A stretch of 64,000 nucleotides of DNA from Luidia sarsii (Eukaryota; Echinodermata; Asteroidea; Paxillosida; Luidiidae): NCBI GenBank assembly GCA_949987565.1, contig OX465105.1, positions 1,178,001 to 1,242,000 of the forward strand, in the 5' to 3' direction. The notes under the pieces are model-generated. The model was not told the DNA's origin. It searched no databases and was given only the letters and a program-made list of their open reading frames with translations. Positions 11,746 through 26,396 of the stretch are shown here, piece after piece. The translations under genes and the position numbers were made by a program. Positions within the stretch are counted from its first letter, which is position 1. Every line of letters starts with the position of its first letter.

Positions 11746-14700
11746 AGCGGACGTTGATTTGCAGATTTTGGAGATGATGGGCAGAGATATATTCCTTGCG
11801 TGTTCATATCGTATTACATTTTAGGTTTTCATCCTTGAAACTTGGCTTGAAAGTAGCCCTAGGATTCCTCGAATGGCCTGAGTCAAAACATCTGAATTCG
11901 GAGTCAATTTCTATTCAAACATTTTCAGGAGAAGGGAGCGACCCTACCTGTTTCTATGAGCTGCCATTGTCCAGTCGCTGGCATTATGGTCGACGGCAGA
12001 GAGTAACTGAGTAGGAAGATAGGGTTTTCAAATTAATATTTCATTAAATATGATGCTGACGACATTCAAATTTGCCCTAGGAAGAGGACTAGGGTTCTTC
12101 TAACAACAGGTGTCAAAGTTACTTAGTTTGGAGAACATTTCTTTTGATGGTTTTCCACGGAAAGGCAACGACCCTTCATCCGTCTGAGTGTCAACTGTGT
12201 ATTCATATGAGCGGACGTTGATTCGCAGATTTTGCAGGTTATGGGCAGAGATATATTCTTTGCGTGTTCATGTCGTTTTACATTTTAGGTTTTGATTATT
12301 GAAACTTGGCTTGAAAGTAGCCCTAGGATTCCTCGAATGGCCCTAGTCAAAATATCTGAATTCGGAGTCAATTTCTATTCAAACATTTTCAGGAAAAGGG
12401 AGCGACCCTACCTGTTTCTCTGAGCTGCCATTGTCCAGTCGCTGGCATTATGGTCGACGGCAGAGAGTAACTGAGTAGGAATATAGGGTTTGCAAATTAA
12501 TATTTCATTAAATATGATGCTGACGACATTCAAATTTACCCTAGGAAGAGGCCTAGGGTTCCTCTAACGACAAGTGTTAAAGTTACTGAGTTTGGAGAAC
12601 ATTTCCTTTGATGGTTTTCCACGGAAAGGCAACGACCCTTCATCTGTCTGAGTGTCAACTGTGTATTCATACGAGCGGACGTTGATTTGCAGATTTTGGA
12701 GGTGATGGGCAGAGATATATTCCTTGCGTGTTCATATCGTATTACATTTTAGGTTTTCATCCTTGAAACTTGGCTTGAAAGTAGCCCTAGGATTCCTCGA
12801 ATGGCCTGAGTCAAAACATCTGAATTCGGAGTCAATTTCTATTCAAACATTTTCAGGAGAAGGGAGCGACCCTACCTGTTTCTCTGAGCTGCCATTGTCC
12901 AGTCGCTGGCATAATGGTCGACGGCAGAGAGTGACTGAGCAGAAAGATACGGTTTGAAATTTAATATCTCATTAACTAAGATGCTGACGACATTCAAATT
13001 TGTCCTAGGAAGAGGACTAGGGTTCTTCTAACAACAGGTGTCAAAGTTACTTAGTTTGGAGAACATTTCTTTTGATGGTTTTCCACGGAAAGGCAACGAC
13101 CCTTCATTCGTCTGAGTGTCAACTGTGTATTCATACGAGCGGACGTTGATTCGCAGATTTTGCAGGTGATGGGCAGAGATATATTCTTTGCGTGTTCATA
13201 TCTTTTTACATTTTAGGTTTTGATTGTTGAAACTTGGCTTGAAAGTAGCCCTACGATTCCTCCAGTGGCCTGAGTCAAAACATCTGAATTCGGAGTCAAT
13301 TTCTATTCAAACAATTTCAGGAGAAGGGAGCGACCCTACCTGTTTCTCTGAGCTGCCATTGTCCAGTCGCTGGCATTATGGTCGACGGCAGAGAGTAACT
13401 GAGTAGGAATATAGGGTTTGCAAATTAATATTTCATTAAATATGATGCTGACGACATTCGAATTTACCCTAGGAAGAGGCCTAGGGTTCCTCTAACGACA
13501 AGTGTTAAAGTTACTGAGTTTGGAGAACATTTCTTTTGATGGTTATGCAGGGGAAGGCATCGACCCTTCATCTGTCTGAGTGTCAACTGTGTAATTATAC
13601 GAGCGGACGTTGATTCGCAGATATTTGATCTAATGGGCAGAGATATATTCCTTGCGTGTTCATATCGTATTACATTTTAGGTTTTGATTGTTGAAACTTG
13701 GCTTGAAAGTAGCCCTAGGATTCCTCCAGTTGCCTGAGTCAAAACATCTGAATTCGGAGTCAATTTCTATTCAAACATTTTCAGGAGAAGGGAGCGACCC
13801 TACCTGTTTCTCTGAGCTGCCATTTTCCAGTCGCTGGCATTATGGTCGACGGCAGAGAGTAACTGAGTAGCAAGATAGGGTTTGCAAATTAATATCTCAT
13901 TAAACATTATGCTGACGACATTCAAATTTGTCCTAGGAAGAGGCCTAGGGTTCTTCTAACGACAAGTGTTAAAGTTACTGAGTTTGGAGAACATTTCTTT
14001 TGATGGTTTTCCACGGAAAGGCAACGACCCTTCATCTGTCTGAGTGTCAACTGTGTATTTATATGAGCGGACGTTGATTCGCAGATTTTGGAGGTGATGG
14101 GCAGAGATATATTCCTTGCGTGTTTATATCGTTTTACATTTTAGGTTTTGATTCTTGAAACTTTGCTTGAAAGTAGCCCTAGGATTCCTCGAATGGCCCG
14201 AGTCAAAATATCTGAATTTGGAGTCAATTTCTATTCAAACATTTTCAGGAGAAGGGAGCGACCCTACCAGTTTCTCTGAGCTGCCATTGCCTAGTCGCTG
14301 GCATAATGGTCGACGGCAGAGAGTGACTGAGTCGAAAAAGAGGGTTTGCAAATTAATATTTCATTAAATATGATGCTGACGACATTCAAATTTACCCTAG
14401 GAAGAGGCCTAGGGTTCCTCTAACGAAAAGTGTTAAAGTTACTGAGTTTGGAGAACATTTCCTTTGATGGTTTTCCACGGAAAGGCAACGACCCTTCATC
14501 TGTCTGAGTGTCAACTGTGTATTCATACGAGCGGACGTTGATTTGCAGATTTTGGAGATGATGGGCAGAGATATATTCCTTGCGTGTTCATATCGTATTA
14601 CATTTTAGGTTTTCATCCTTGAAACTTGGCTTGAAAGTAGCCCTAGGATTCCTCGAATGGCCTGAGTCAAAACATCTGAATTCGGAGTCAATTTCTATTC

Positions 14701-17700
14701 AAACATTTTCAGGAGAAGGGAGCGACCCTACCTGTTTCTATGAGCTGCCATTGTCCAGTCGCTGGCATTATGGTCGACGGCAGAGAGTAACTGAGTAGGA
14801 AGATAGGGTTTTCAAATTAATATTTCATTAAATATGATGCTGACGACATTCAAATTTGCCCTAAGAAGAGGTCTAGAATTCCTCTAACGACAAGTGTTAA
14901 AGTTACTGAGTTCGGATAACATTTCTTTTGATGGTTTTCCACGGAAAGGCAACGACCCTTCATCCGTCTGAGTGTCAACTGTGTATTCATACGAGCGGAC
15001 GTTGATTCGCAGATTTTGCAGGTGATGGGCAGAGATATATTCTTTGCGTGTTCATATCGTTTTACATTTTAGGTTTTGATTCTTGAAACTTTGCTTGAAA
15101 GTAGCCCTAGGATTCCTCGAATGGCCCGAGTCAAAATATCTGAATTCGGAGTCAATTTCTATTCAAACATTTTCAGGAGAAGTGAGCGACCCTACCTGTT
15201 TCTCTGAGCTGCCATTGTCCAGTCGCTGTTATAATGGTCGACGGCAGAGAGTGACTGAGCAGAAAGATACGGTTTGAAATTTAATATCTCATTAACTAAT
15301 ATGCTGACGACATTCAAATTTGTCCTAGGAAGAGGACTAGGGTTCTTCTAACAACAGGTGTCAAAGTTACTTAGTTTGGAGAACATTTCTTTTGATGGTT
15401 TTCCACGGAAAGGCAACGACCCTTCATTCGTCTGAGTGTCAACTGTGTATTCATACGAGCGGACGTTGATTCGCAGATTTTGCAGGTGATGGGCAGAGAT
15501 ATATTCTTTGCGTGTTCATATAGTTTTACATTTTAGGTTTTGATTCTTGAAACTTTGCTTGAAAGTAGTCCTAGGATTCCTCGAATGGCCCGAGTCAAGA
15601 TATCTGAATTCGGAGTCAATTTCTATTCAAACATTTTCAGGAGAAGGGAGCGACCCTACCTGTTTCTCTGAGCTGCCATTGTCCAGTCGCTGGCATAATG
15701 GTCGACGGCAGAGAATGACTGAGCAGAAAGATACGGTTTGAAATTTAATATCTCATTAACTAAGATGCTGACGACATTCAAATTTGTCCTAGGAAGAGGA
15801 CTAGGGTTCTTCTAACAACAGGTGTCAAAGTTACTTAGTTTGGAGAACATTTCTTTTGATGGTTTTCCACGGAAAGGCAACGACCCTTCATTCGTCTGAG
15901 TGTCAACTGTGTATTCATACGAGCGGACGTTGATTCGCAGATTTTGCAGGTGATGGGCAGAGATATATTCTTTGCGTGTTCATATCTTTTTAGATTTTAG
16001 GTTTTGATTGTTGAAACTTGGCTTGAAAGTAGCCCTAGGATTCCTCCAGTGGCCTGAGTCAAAACATCTGAATTCGGAGTCAATTTCTATTCAAACAATT
16101 TCAGGAGAAGGGAGCGACCCTACCTGTTTCTCTGAGCTGCCATTGTCCAGTCGCTGGCATTATGGTCGACGGCAGAGAGTAACTGAGTAGGAATATAGGG
16201 TTTGCAAATTAATATTTCATTAAATATGATGCTGACGACATTCAAATTTACCCTAGGAAGAGGCCTAGGGTTCCTCTAACGACAAGTGTTAAAGTTACTG
16301 AGTTTGGAGAACATTTCTTTTGATGGTTATGCAGGGGAAGGCAACGACCCTTCATCTGTCTGAGTGTCAACTGTGTAATTATACGAGCGGACGTTGATTC
16401 GCAGATATTTGATCTAATGGGCAGAGATATATTCCTTGCGTGTTCATATCGTATTACATTTTAGGTTTTGATTGTTGAAACTTGGCTTGAAAGTAGCCCT
16501 AGGATTCCTCCAGTGGCCTGAGTCAAAACATCTGAATTCGGAGTCAATTTCTATTCAAACATTTTCAGGAGAAGGGAGCGACCCTACCTGTTTCTCTGAG
16601 CTGCCATTGTCCAGTCGCTGGCATTATGGTCGACGGCAGAGAGTAACTGAGTAGGAATATAGGGTTTGGAAATTAATATCTCATTAAACATTATGCTGAC
16701 GACATTCAAATTTGTCCTAGGAAGAGGCCTAGGGTTCTTCTAACGACAAGTGTTAAAGTTACTGAGTTTGGAGAACATTTCTTTTGATGGTTTTCCACGG
16801 AAAGGCAACGACCCTTCATCTGTCTGAGTGTCAACTGTGTATTTATATGAGCGGACGTTGATTCGCAGATTTTGGAGGTGATGGGCAGAGATATATTCCT
16901 TGCGTGTTTATATCGTTTTACATTTTAGGTTTTGATTCTTGAAACTTTGCTTGAAAGTAGCCCTAGGATTCCTCGAATGGCCCGAGTCAAAATATCTGAA
17001 TTTGGAGTCAATTTCTATTCAAACATTTTCAGGAGAAGGGAGCGACCCTACCAGTTTCTCTGAGCTGCCATTGCCTAGTCGCTGGCATAATGGTCGACGG
17101 CAGAGAGTGACTGAGTCGAAAAAGAGGGTTTGCAAATTAATATTTCATTAAATATGATGCTGACGACATTCAAATTTACCCTAGGAAGAGGCCTAGGGTT
17201 CCTCTAACGACAAGTGTTAAAGTTACTGAGTTTGGAGAACATTTCCTTTGATGGTTTTCCACGGAAAGGCAACGACCCTTCATCTGTCTGAGTGTCAACT
17301 GTGTATTCATACGAGCGGACGTTGATTTGCAGATTTTGGAGATGATGGGCAGAGATATATTCCTTGCGTGTTCATATCGTATTACATTTTAGGTTTTCAT
17401 CCTTGAAACTTGGCTTGAAAGTAGCCCTAGGATTCCTCGAATGGCCTGAGTCAAAACATCTGAATTCGGAGTCAATTTCTATTCAAACATTTTCAGGAGA
17501 AGGGAGCGACCCTACCTGTTTCTATGAGCTGCCATTGTCCAGTCGCTGGCATTATGGTCGACGGCAGAGAGTGACTGAGCAGAAAGATACGGTTTGAAAT
17601 TTAATATCTCATTAACTAATATGCTGACGACATTCAAATTTGTCCTAGGAAGAGGACTAGGGTTCTTCTAACAACAGGTGTCAAAGTTACTTAGTTTGGA

Positions 17701-20685
17701 GAACATTTCTTTTGATGGTTTTCCACGGAAAGGCAACGACCCTTCATTCGTCTGAGTATCTACTGTGTATTCATACGAGCGGAAGTTGATTCGCAGATTT
17801 TGCAGGTGATGGGCAGAGATATATTCTTTGCGTGTTCATATCTTTTTCCAGTTTAGGTTTTGATTGTTGAAACTTGGCTTGAAAGTAGCCCTAGGATTCC
17901 TCCAGTGGCCTGAGTCAAAACATCTGAATTCGGAGTCAATTTCTATTCAAACATTTTCAGGAGAAGGGAGCGACACTACCTGTTTCTCTGAGCTGCCATT
18001 GTCCAGTCGCTGGCATTATGGTCGACGGCAGAGAGTAACTGAGTAGGAATATAGGGTTTGCAAATTAATATTTCATTAAATATGATGCTGACGAGATTCA
18101 AATTTGCCCTAAGAAGAGGTCTAGAATTCCTCTAACGACAAGTGTTAAAGTTACTGAGTTCGTATAACAATTCTTTTGATGGTTTTCCACGGAAAGGCAA
18201 CGACCCTTCATCCGTCTGAGTGTCAACTGTGTATTTATACGAGCGGACGTTGATTCGCAGATTTTGCAGGTGATGGGCAGAGATATATTCTTTGCGTGTT
18301 CATATCGTTTTACATTTTAGGTTTTGATTCTTGAAACTTGGCTTGAAAGTAGCCCTAGGATTCCTCGAATGGCCCGAGTCAAAATATCTGAATTCGGAGT
18401 CAATTTCTATTCAAACATTTTCAGAAGAAGGGAGCGACCCTACCTGTTTCTCTGAGCTGCCATTGTCCAGTCGCTGGCATAATGGTCGACGGCAGAGAGT
18501 GACTGAGCAGAAAGATACGGTTTGAAATTTAATATCTCATTAACTAAGATGCTGACGACATTCAAATTTGTCCTAGGAAGAGAACTAGGGTTCTTCTAAC
18601 AACAGGTGTCAAAGTTACTTAGTTTGGAGAACATTTCTTTTGATGGTTTTCCACGGAAAGGCAACGACCCTTCATTCGTCTGAGTGTCAACTGTGTATTC
18701 ACACGAGCGGACGTTGATTCGCAGATTTTGCAGGTGATGGGCAGAGATATATTCTTTGCGTGTTCATATCTTTTTACATTTTAGGTTTTGATTGTTGAAA
18801 CTTGGCTTGAAAGTAGCCCTAGGATTCCTCCAGTGGCCTGAGTCAAAACATCTGAATTCGGAGTCAATTTCTATTCAAACATTTTCAGGAGAAGGGAGCG
18901 ACACTACCTGTTTCTCTGAGCTGCCATTGTCCAGTCGCTGGCATTATGGTCGACGGCAGAGAGTAACTGAGTAGGAATATAGGGTTTGCAAATTAATATT
19001 TCATTAAATATGATGCTGACGAGATTCAAATTTGCCCTAAGAAGAGGTCTAGAATTCCTCTAACGACAAGTGTTAAAGTTACTGAGTTCGGATAACATTT
19101 CTTTTGATGGTTTTCCACGGAAAGGCAACGACCCTTCATCCGTCTGAGTGTCAACTGTGTATTCATACAAGTACACGTTAACTCGCTGGCTTTGGAGGTA
19201 ATAGGCTGAGATATATTCCTTGCGTGTTCATATCGTAATATAATTTAGGTTTTGATGCTTGAAACTTGGCATGAAAGTAGCCCTGGGATTCCTCGAATGG
19301 CCCGAGTCAAAATATCTGAATTCGGAGTCAATTTCTATTCAAACATTTTCAGGAGAAGGGAGCGACCCTACCTGTTTCTCTGAGCTGCCATTGTCCAGTC
19401 GCTGGCATAATGGTCGACGGCTGAGAGTGACTGAGCAGAAAGATACGGTTTGAAATGTAATATCTCATTAACTAAGATGCTGACGACATTCAAATTTGTC
19501 CTAGGAAGAGGACTAGGGTTCTTCTAACAACAGGTGTCAAAGTTACTTAGTTTGGAGAACATTTCTTTTGATGGTTTTCCACGGAAAGGCAACGACCCTT
19601 CATTCGTCTGAGTGTCAACTGTGTATTCATACGAGCGGACGTTGATTCGCAGATTTTGCAGGTGATGGGCAGAGATATATTCTTTGCGTGTTCATATCTT
19701 TTTACATTTTAGGTTTTGATTGTTGAAACTTGGCTTGAAAGTAGCCCTAGGATTCCTCCAGTGGCCTGAGTCAAAACATCTGAATTCGGAGTCAATTTCT
19801 ATTCAAACATTTTCAGGAGAAGGGAGCGACCCTACCTGTTTCTCTGAGCTGCCATTGTCCAGTCGCTGGCATAATGGTCGACGGCAGAGAGTGACTGAGC
19901 AGAAAGATAGGGTTTGGAAATTAATATCTCATTAAATATTATGCTGACGACATTCAAATTTGTCCTAGGAAGAGGCCTGGGATTCTTCTAACAGCAGGTG
20001 TTAAAGTTACTGAGTTTGGAGAACATTTCTTTTGATGGTTTTCCACGGAAAGGCAACGACCCTTCATCTGTCTGAGTGTCAACTGTGTATTTATATGAGC
20101 GGACGTTGATTCGCAGATTTTGGAGGTGATGGGCAGAGATATATTCCTTGCGTGTTTATATCGTTTTACATTTTAGGTTTTGATTCTTGGAACTTTGCTT
20201 GAAAGTAGCCCTAGGATTCCTCGAATGGCCCGAGTCAAAATATCTGAATTTGGAGTCAATTTCTATTCAAACATTTTCAGGAGAAGGGAGCGACCCTACC
20301 AGTTTCTCTGAGCTGCCATTGCCTAGTCGCTGGCATAATGGTCGACGGCAGAGAGTGACTGAGTCGAAAAAGAGGGTTTGCAAATTAATATTTCATTAAA
20401 TATGATGCTGACGACATTCAAATTTACCCTAGGAAGAGGCCTAGGGTTCCTCTAACGACAAGTGTTAAAGTTACTGAGTTTGGAGAACATTTCTTTTGAT
20501 GGTTTTCCATGGAAAGGCAACGACCCTTCATCTGTCTGAGTGTCGACTGTGTATTTATATGAGCGGACGTTGCTTCGCAGATTTTGGAGGTGATGGGCAG
20601 AGATATATTTCTTGCGTGTTCATATCGTATTACATTTTAGGTTTTGATTCTTGAAACTTGGCTTGGAAGTAGCCCTAGGATTCCT
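11510..20685 (+). repeat. 464-bp satellite, block 2 (19 full monomers plus two partials)
   Basis: Full monomers start at 11,746 and run every 464 bp to 20,561. The left partial monomer carries GAGAGAGACCGAGTAGAAAC and GCTGGCGAATATTAAAAATTG, a form found only directly after modules. The rest copies block 1 from 1,393 onward. Confidence 0.97.
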
Positions 20686-22097
20686 AGGATAACCTCTTCA
20701 ATCAGGAGGGAGCTCGTCTTTGTTGAGAAGAGCATAGAACAGTCTGCGGAGAGTAGCGGAAAGATAAAGTACACTTTGCAAGTCAAGTGATGTATTTGTG
20801 AAGTAACGTTAAACGTGTAGGGACAACCATTGCGCTATGTATCCTGCACCGAGAAGATGAAATGATTCTACAAGTTCATCGTCCACCTGTATGTTATAGG
20901 TGGGATTGGCCATTCAGTCAGATCTGTTCGGTTTCAAGATACGCGAAGACAGGGGTGAAAAGATTGTGCAAGATCACCGCCCGCCTGTATTCTAGTCAAA
21001 GGGTCTCACTGAATATTCAAAGTTAGGTGGTCATTCTCTCAGACCTGTTCGGTCAAAAGATACGCAAGGACAAGAGTCAAACTATGCTACAAGAAAAAAT
21101 TATTCTACAAGTTCATCGTCCGCCTCTACCCTTGTCATAATATCTTCCCTGTATGTTCTAGGGGAATTGGCCATTCAGTCAGATCTATTCGGTTTCAAGA
21201 TACGCGAAGACAAGGGTGAAAAAATTGTGCAAGAGCACCGCCCGCCTGTATTCTAGTCAACGGGTCTCACGGAATATTCAAAGTTAGGTGGTCATCCTCT
21301 CAGACCTGTTCGGTCAAAAGATACGCAAGGACGAAGGTAAAATTATTCTACAAGAGAACAGTCCGTCTCTATCATAGTCAACGGGTCTCGCTGAATATTC
21401 AAAGGTTAGCTGGTCATCCTCTCAGACCTGTGCGGTCAAAAGATACGCAAGGACAAGAGTAAAATGATTCTACAAGTGCACCGTGCGTGTCTATTTAAGT
21501 GAACAGGTCTCGCTAGATACTCAAAAGTTAGGTGGTCATCCTCTCAGACCTGTTCGGTCTTAAGATACGCAGCGATACGCGTCACAGCGTCTGGTGAATA
21601 TGGGGCGATTTGTTTAGATTTGCACCTGTATAGGCATTTGCATGGTAGCGTGGTGTGAATATGGGGCGACTTACTTAAGTTTACTTTTGCGTAAGTATTT
21701 CTGAAGTAACGCCATACAGTAGGTCGAAACAAAAATGAATTTGGAATAAGCCGTCGAACATTGTTAAAATGACTGAAAGCGCACATGTTTAAATTATTTT
21801 ATCATCACGCAAAGGAAACTAACCTTTATGACTGAGGAAGTGTGTGTGTTCATGTACTTTTAATGGTCGACGGCAGAGAGAGACCGAGTAGAAACAAGTC
21901 AAGCAAGAGGGTTTGCAAATTAATATTTCATTAAATATGATGCTGGCGAATATTAAAAATTGCCCTAGGAAGAGGTCTAGGGTTTCTATAACGACAAGTG
22001 TTAAAGTTACTGAGTTTGGAGAACATTTCTTTTGATGGTTTTCCACGGAAAGGCAACGACCCTTCATCTGTCTGAGTGTCAACTGTGTATTCATACG
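11746..22097 (+). repeat. 10.35-kb tandem duplication, copy 2
   Basis: Near-exact repeat of 1,393-11,745 containing 20 repeat phases and the second module. Private changes include AGGCTGAGAT near 19,205, where copy 1 has AGGCAGAGAT, and GGGTTTCTATAAC near 21,980, where copy 1 has GGGTTCCTATAAC. The very low divergence means either a very recent event or a sequence-assembly duplication; the private changes favour a real event. Confidence 0.88.
20686..21861 (+). repeat. 1,176-bp embedded module, copy 2
   Basis: Same length and same entry and exit points as copy 1, 10,352 bp downstream. It belongs to the major module subtype, marked by AAGTTTACTTTTGCG and CATACAGTAGGTCG. Six sub-repeats are present at the same spacing. 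Confidence 0.93.
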
Positions 22098-25000
22098 AGC
22101 GGACGTTGATTCGCAGATATTTGATCTGATGGGCAGAGATATATTCCTTGCGTGTTCATATCGTATTACATTTTAGGATTTCATCCTTGAAACTTGGCTT
22201 GAAAGTAGCCCCAGGATTCCTCGAATGGCCTGAGTCAAAACATCTGAATTCGGAGTCAATTTCTATTCAAACATTTTCAGGAGAAGGGAGCGACCCTACC
22301 TGTTTCTCTGAGCTGCCATTGTCCAGTCGCTGGCATTATGGTCGACGGCAGAGAGTAACTGAGTAGGAAGATGGGGTTTGCAAATTAATATTTAAGTAAA
22401 TATAATGCTGACAAGATTCAAATTTGCCCTAGGAAGAGGTCTAGGGTTCCTTTAACGACAAGTGTTAAAGTTACTGAGTTTGGAGAACATTTCTTTTGAT
22501 TGTTTTCCAAGGAAAGGCAACGACGCTTCATCTGTCTGAGTGTCAACTGTGTATTCATACGAGCGGACGTTGATTTGCAGATTTTGGAGGTGATGGGCAG
22601 AGATATATTCCTTGCGTGTTCATATCGTATTACATTTTAGGTTTTCATCCTTGAAACTTGGCTTGAAAGTAGCCCTAGGATTCCTCGAATGGCCTGAGTC
22701 AACACATCTGAATTCGGAGTCAATTTCTATTCAAACATTTTCAGGAGAAGGGAGCGACCCTACCTGTTTCTCTGAGCTGCCATTGTCCAGTCGCTGGCAT
22801 TATGGTCGACGGCAGAGAGTAACTGAGTAGGAATATAGGGTTTGCAAATTAATATTTCATTAAATATGATGCTGACGAGATTCAAATTTGCCCTAAGAAG
22901 AGGTCTAGAATTCCTCTAACAACAAGTGTTAAAGTTACTGAGTTTGGAGAACATTTCTTTTGATGGTTTTCCACGGAAAGGCAACGACCCTTCATCCGTC
23001 TGAGTGTCAACTGTGTATTCATACGAGCGGACGTTGATTCGCAGATTTTGCAGGTGATGGGCAGAGATATATTCTTTGCGTGTTCATATCCTTTTACATT
23101 TTAGGTTTTGATTGTTGAAACTTGGCTTGAAAGTAGCCCTAGGATTCCTCCAGTGGCCTGAGTCAAAACATCTGAATTCGGAGTCAATTTCTATTCAAAC
23201 AATTTCAGGAGAAGGGAGCGACCCTACCTGTTTCTCTGAGCTGCCATTGTCCAGTCGCTGGCATAATGGTCGACGGCAGAGAGTGACTGAGCAGAAAGAT
23301 ACGGTTTGAAATTTAATATCTCATTAACTAAGATGCTGACGACATTCAAATTTGTCCTAGGAAGAGGACTAGGGTTCTTCTAACAACAGGTGTCAAAGTT
23401 ACTGAGTTTGGAGAACATTTCTTTTGATGGTTTTCCACGGAAAGGCAACGACCCTTCATCTGTCTGAGTGTCAACTGTGTATTCATACGAGCGGACGTTG
23501 ATTTGCAGATTTTGGAGATGATGGGCAGAGATATATTCTTTGCGTGTTCATATCGTATTACATTTTATGTTTTCATCCTTGAAACTTGGCTTGAAAGTAG
23601 CCCTAGGATTCCTCGAATGGCCTGAGTCAAAACATCTGAATTCGGAGTCAATTTCTATTCAAACATTTTCAGGAGAAGGGAGCGACACTACCTGTTTCTC
23701 TGAGCTGCCATTGTCCAGTCGCTGGCATTATGGTCGACGGCAGAGAGAAACTGAGTAGCAAGATAGGGTTTGGAAATTAATATTTCATTAAATATGATGC
23801 TGACGACATTCAAATTTGTCCTAGGAAGAGGCCTAGGGTTCTTCTAACGACAAGTGTTAAAGTTACTGAGTTTGGAGAACATTTCTTTTGATGGTTTTCC
23901 ACGGAAAGGCAACGACCCTTCATCTGTCTGAGTGTCGACTGTGTATTTATATGAGCGGACGTTGATTCGCAGATTTTGGAGGTGATGGGCAGAGATATAT
24001 TTCTTGCGTGTTTATATCGTTTTACATTTTAGGTTTTGATTCTTGAAACTTTGCTTGAAAGTAGCCCTAGGATTCCTCGAATGGCCCGAGTCAAAATATC
24101 TGAATTTGGAGTCAATTTCTATTCAAACATTTTCAGGAGAAGGGAGCGACCCTACCAGTTTCTCTGAGCTGCCATTGCCTAGTCGCTGGCATAATGGTCG
24201 ACGGCAGAGAGTGACTGAGTCGAAAAAGAGGGTTTGCAAATTAATATTTCATTAAATATGATGCTGACGACATTCAAATTTACCCTAGGAAGAGGCCTAG
24301 GGTTCCTCTAACGACAAGTGTTAAAGTTACTGAGTTTGGAGAACATTTCCTTTGATGGTTTTCCACGGAAAGGCAACGACCCTTCATCTGTCTGAGTGTC
24401 AACTGTGTATTCATACGAGCGGACGTTGATTTGCAGATTTTGGAGATGATGGGCAGAGATATATTCTTTGCGTGTTCATATCGTTTTACATTTTAGGTTT
24501 TGATTCTTGAAACTTGGCTTGAAAGTAGCCCTAGGATTCCTCGAATGGCCCGAGTCAAAATATCTGAATTCGGAGTCAATTTCTATTCAAACATTTTCAG
24601 AAGAAGGGAGCGACCCTACCTGTTTCTCTGAGCTGCCATTGTCCAGTCGCTGGCATAATGGTCGACGGCAGAGAGTGACTGAGCAGAAAGATACGGTTTG
24701 AAATTTAATATCTCATTAACTAAGATGCTGACGACATTCAAATTCGTCCTAGGAAGAGAACTAGGGTTCTTCTAACAACAGGTGTCAAAGTTACTTAGTT
24801 TGGAGAACATTTCTTTTGATGGTTTTCCACGGAAATGCAACGACCCTTCATTCGTCTGAGTGTCAACTGTGTATTCACACGAGCGGACGTTGATTCGCAG
24901 ATTTTGCAGGTGATGGGCAGAGATATATTCTTTGCGTGTTCATATCTTTTTACATTTTAGGTTTTGATTGTTGAAACTTGGCTTGAAAGTAGCCCTAGGA

Positions 25001-26396
25001 TTCCTCCAGTGGCCTGAGTCAAAACATCTGAATTCGGAGTCAATTTCTATTCAAACATTTTCAGGAGAAGGGAGCGACACTACCTGTTTCTCTGAGCTGC
25101 CATTGTCCAGTCGCTGGCATAATGGTCGACGGCAGAGAGTGACTGAGCAGAAAGATACGGTTTGAAATGTAATATCTCATTAACTAAGATGCTGACGACA
25201 TTCAAATTTGTCCTAGGAAGAGGACTAGGGTTCTTCTAACAACAGGTGTCAAAGTTACTTAGTTTGGAGAACATTTCTTTTGATGGTTTTCCACGGAAAG
25301 GCAACGACCCTTCATTCGTCTGAGTGTCAACTGTGTATTCATACGAGCGGACGTTGATTCGCAGATTTTGCAGGTGATGGGCAGAGATATATTCTTTGCG
25401 TGTTCATATCTTTTTACATTTTAGGTTTTGATTGTTGAAACTTGGCTTGAAAGTAGCCCTAGGATTCCTCCAGTGGCCTGAGTCAAAACATCTGAATTCG
25501 GAGTCAATTTCTATTCAAACATTTTCAGGAGAAGGGAGCGACCCTACCTGTTTCTCTGAGCTGCCATTGTCCAGTCGCTGGCATAATGGTCGACGGCAGA
25601 GAGTGACTGAGCAGAAAGATAGGGTTTGGAAATTAATATCTCATTAAATATTATGCTGACGACATTCAAATTTGTCCTAGGAAGAGGCCTGGGATTCTTC
25701 TAACAGCAGGTGTTAAAGTTACTGAGTTTGGAGAACATTTCTTTTGATGGTTTTCCACGGAAAGGCAACGACCCTTCATCTGTCTGAGTGTCAACTGTGT
25801 ATTTATATGAGCGGACGTTGATTCGCAGATTTTGGAGGTGATGGGCAGAGATATATTCCTTGCGTGTTTATATCGTTTTACATTTTAGGTTTTGATTCTT
25901 GGAACTTTGCTTGAAAGTAGCCCTAGGATTCCTCGAATGGCCCGAGCCAAAATATCTGAATTTGGAGTCAATTTCTATTCAAACATTTTCAGGAGAAGGG
26001 AGCGACCCTACCAGTTTCTCTGAGCTGCCATTGCCTAGTCGCTGGCATAATGGTCGACGGCAGAGAGTGACTGAGTCGAAAAAGAGGGTTTGCAAATTAA
26101 TATTTCATTAAATATGATGCTGACGACATTCAAATTTGCCCTAAGAAGAGGTCTAGAATTCCTCTAACAACAAGTGTTAAAGTTACTGAGTTTGGAGAAC
26201 ATTTCTTTTGATGGTTTTCCATGGAAAGGCAACGACCCTTCATCTGTCTGAGTGTCGACTGTGTATTTATATGAGCGGACGTTGATTCGCAGATTTTGGA
26301 GGTGATGGGCAGAGATATATTTCTTGCGTGTTCATATCGTATTACATTTTAGGTTTTGATTCTTGAAACTTGGCTTGGAAGTAGCCCTAGGATTCC
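21862..26396 (+). repeat. 464-bp satellite, block 3 (9 full monomers plus two partials)
   Basis: Monomers start at 22,098 and run to 26,273. The first two (22,098 and 22,562) carry private variants such as AGCCCCAGGATTC and TATTTAAGTAAATATAATG. The stretch 22,098-24,255 reappears at 47,729-49,886 with a constant offset of 25,631 bp, so block 7 starts as a copy of this block. Confidence 0.96.
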
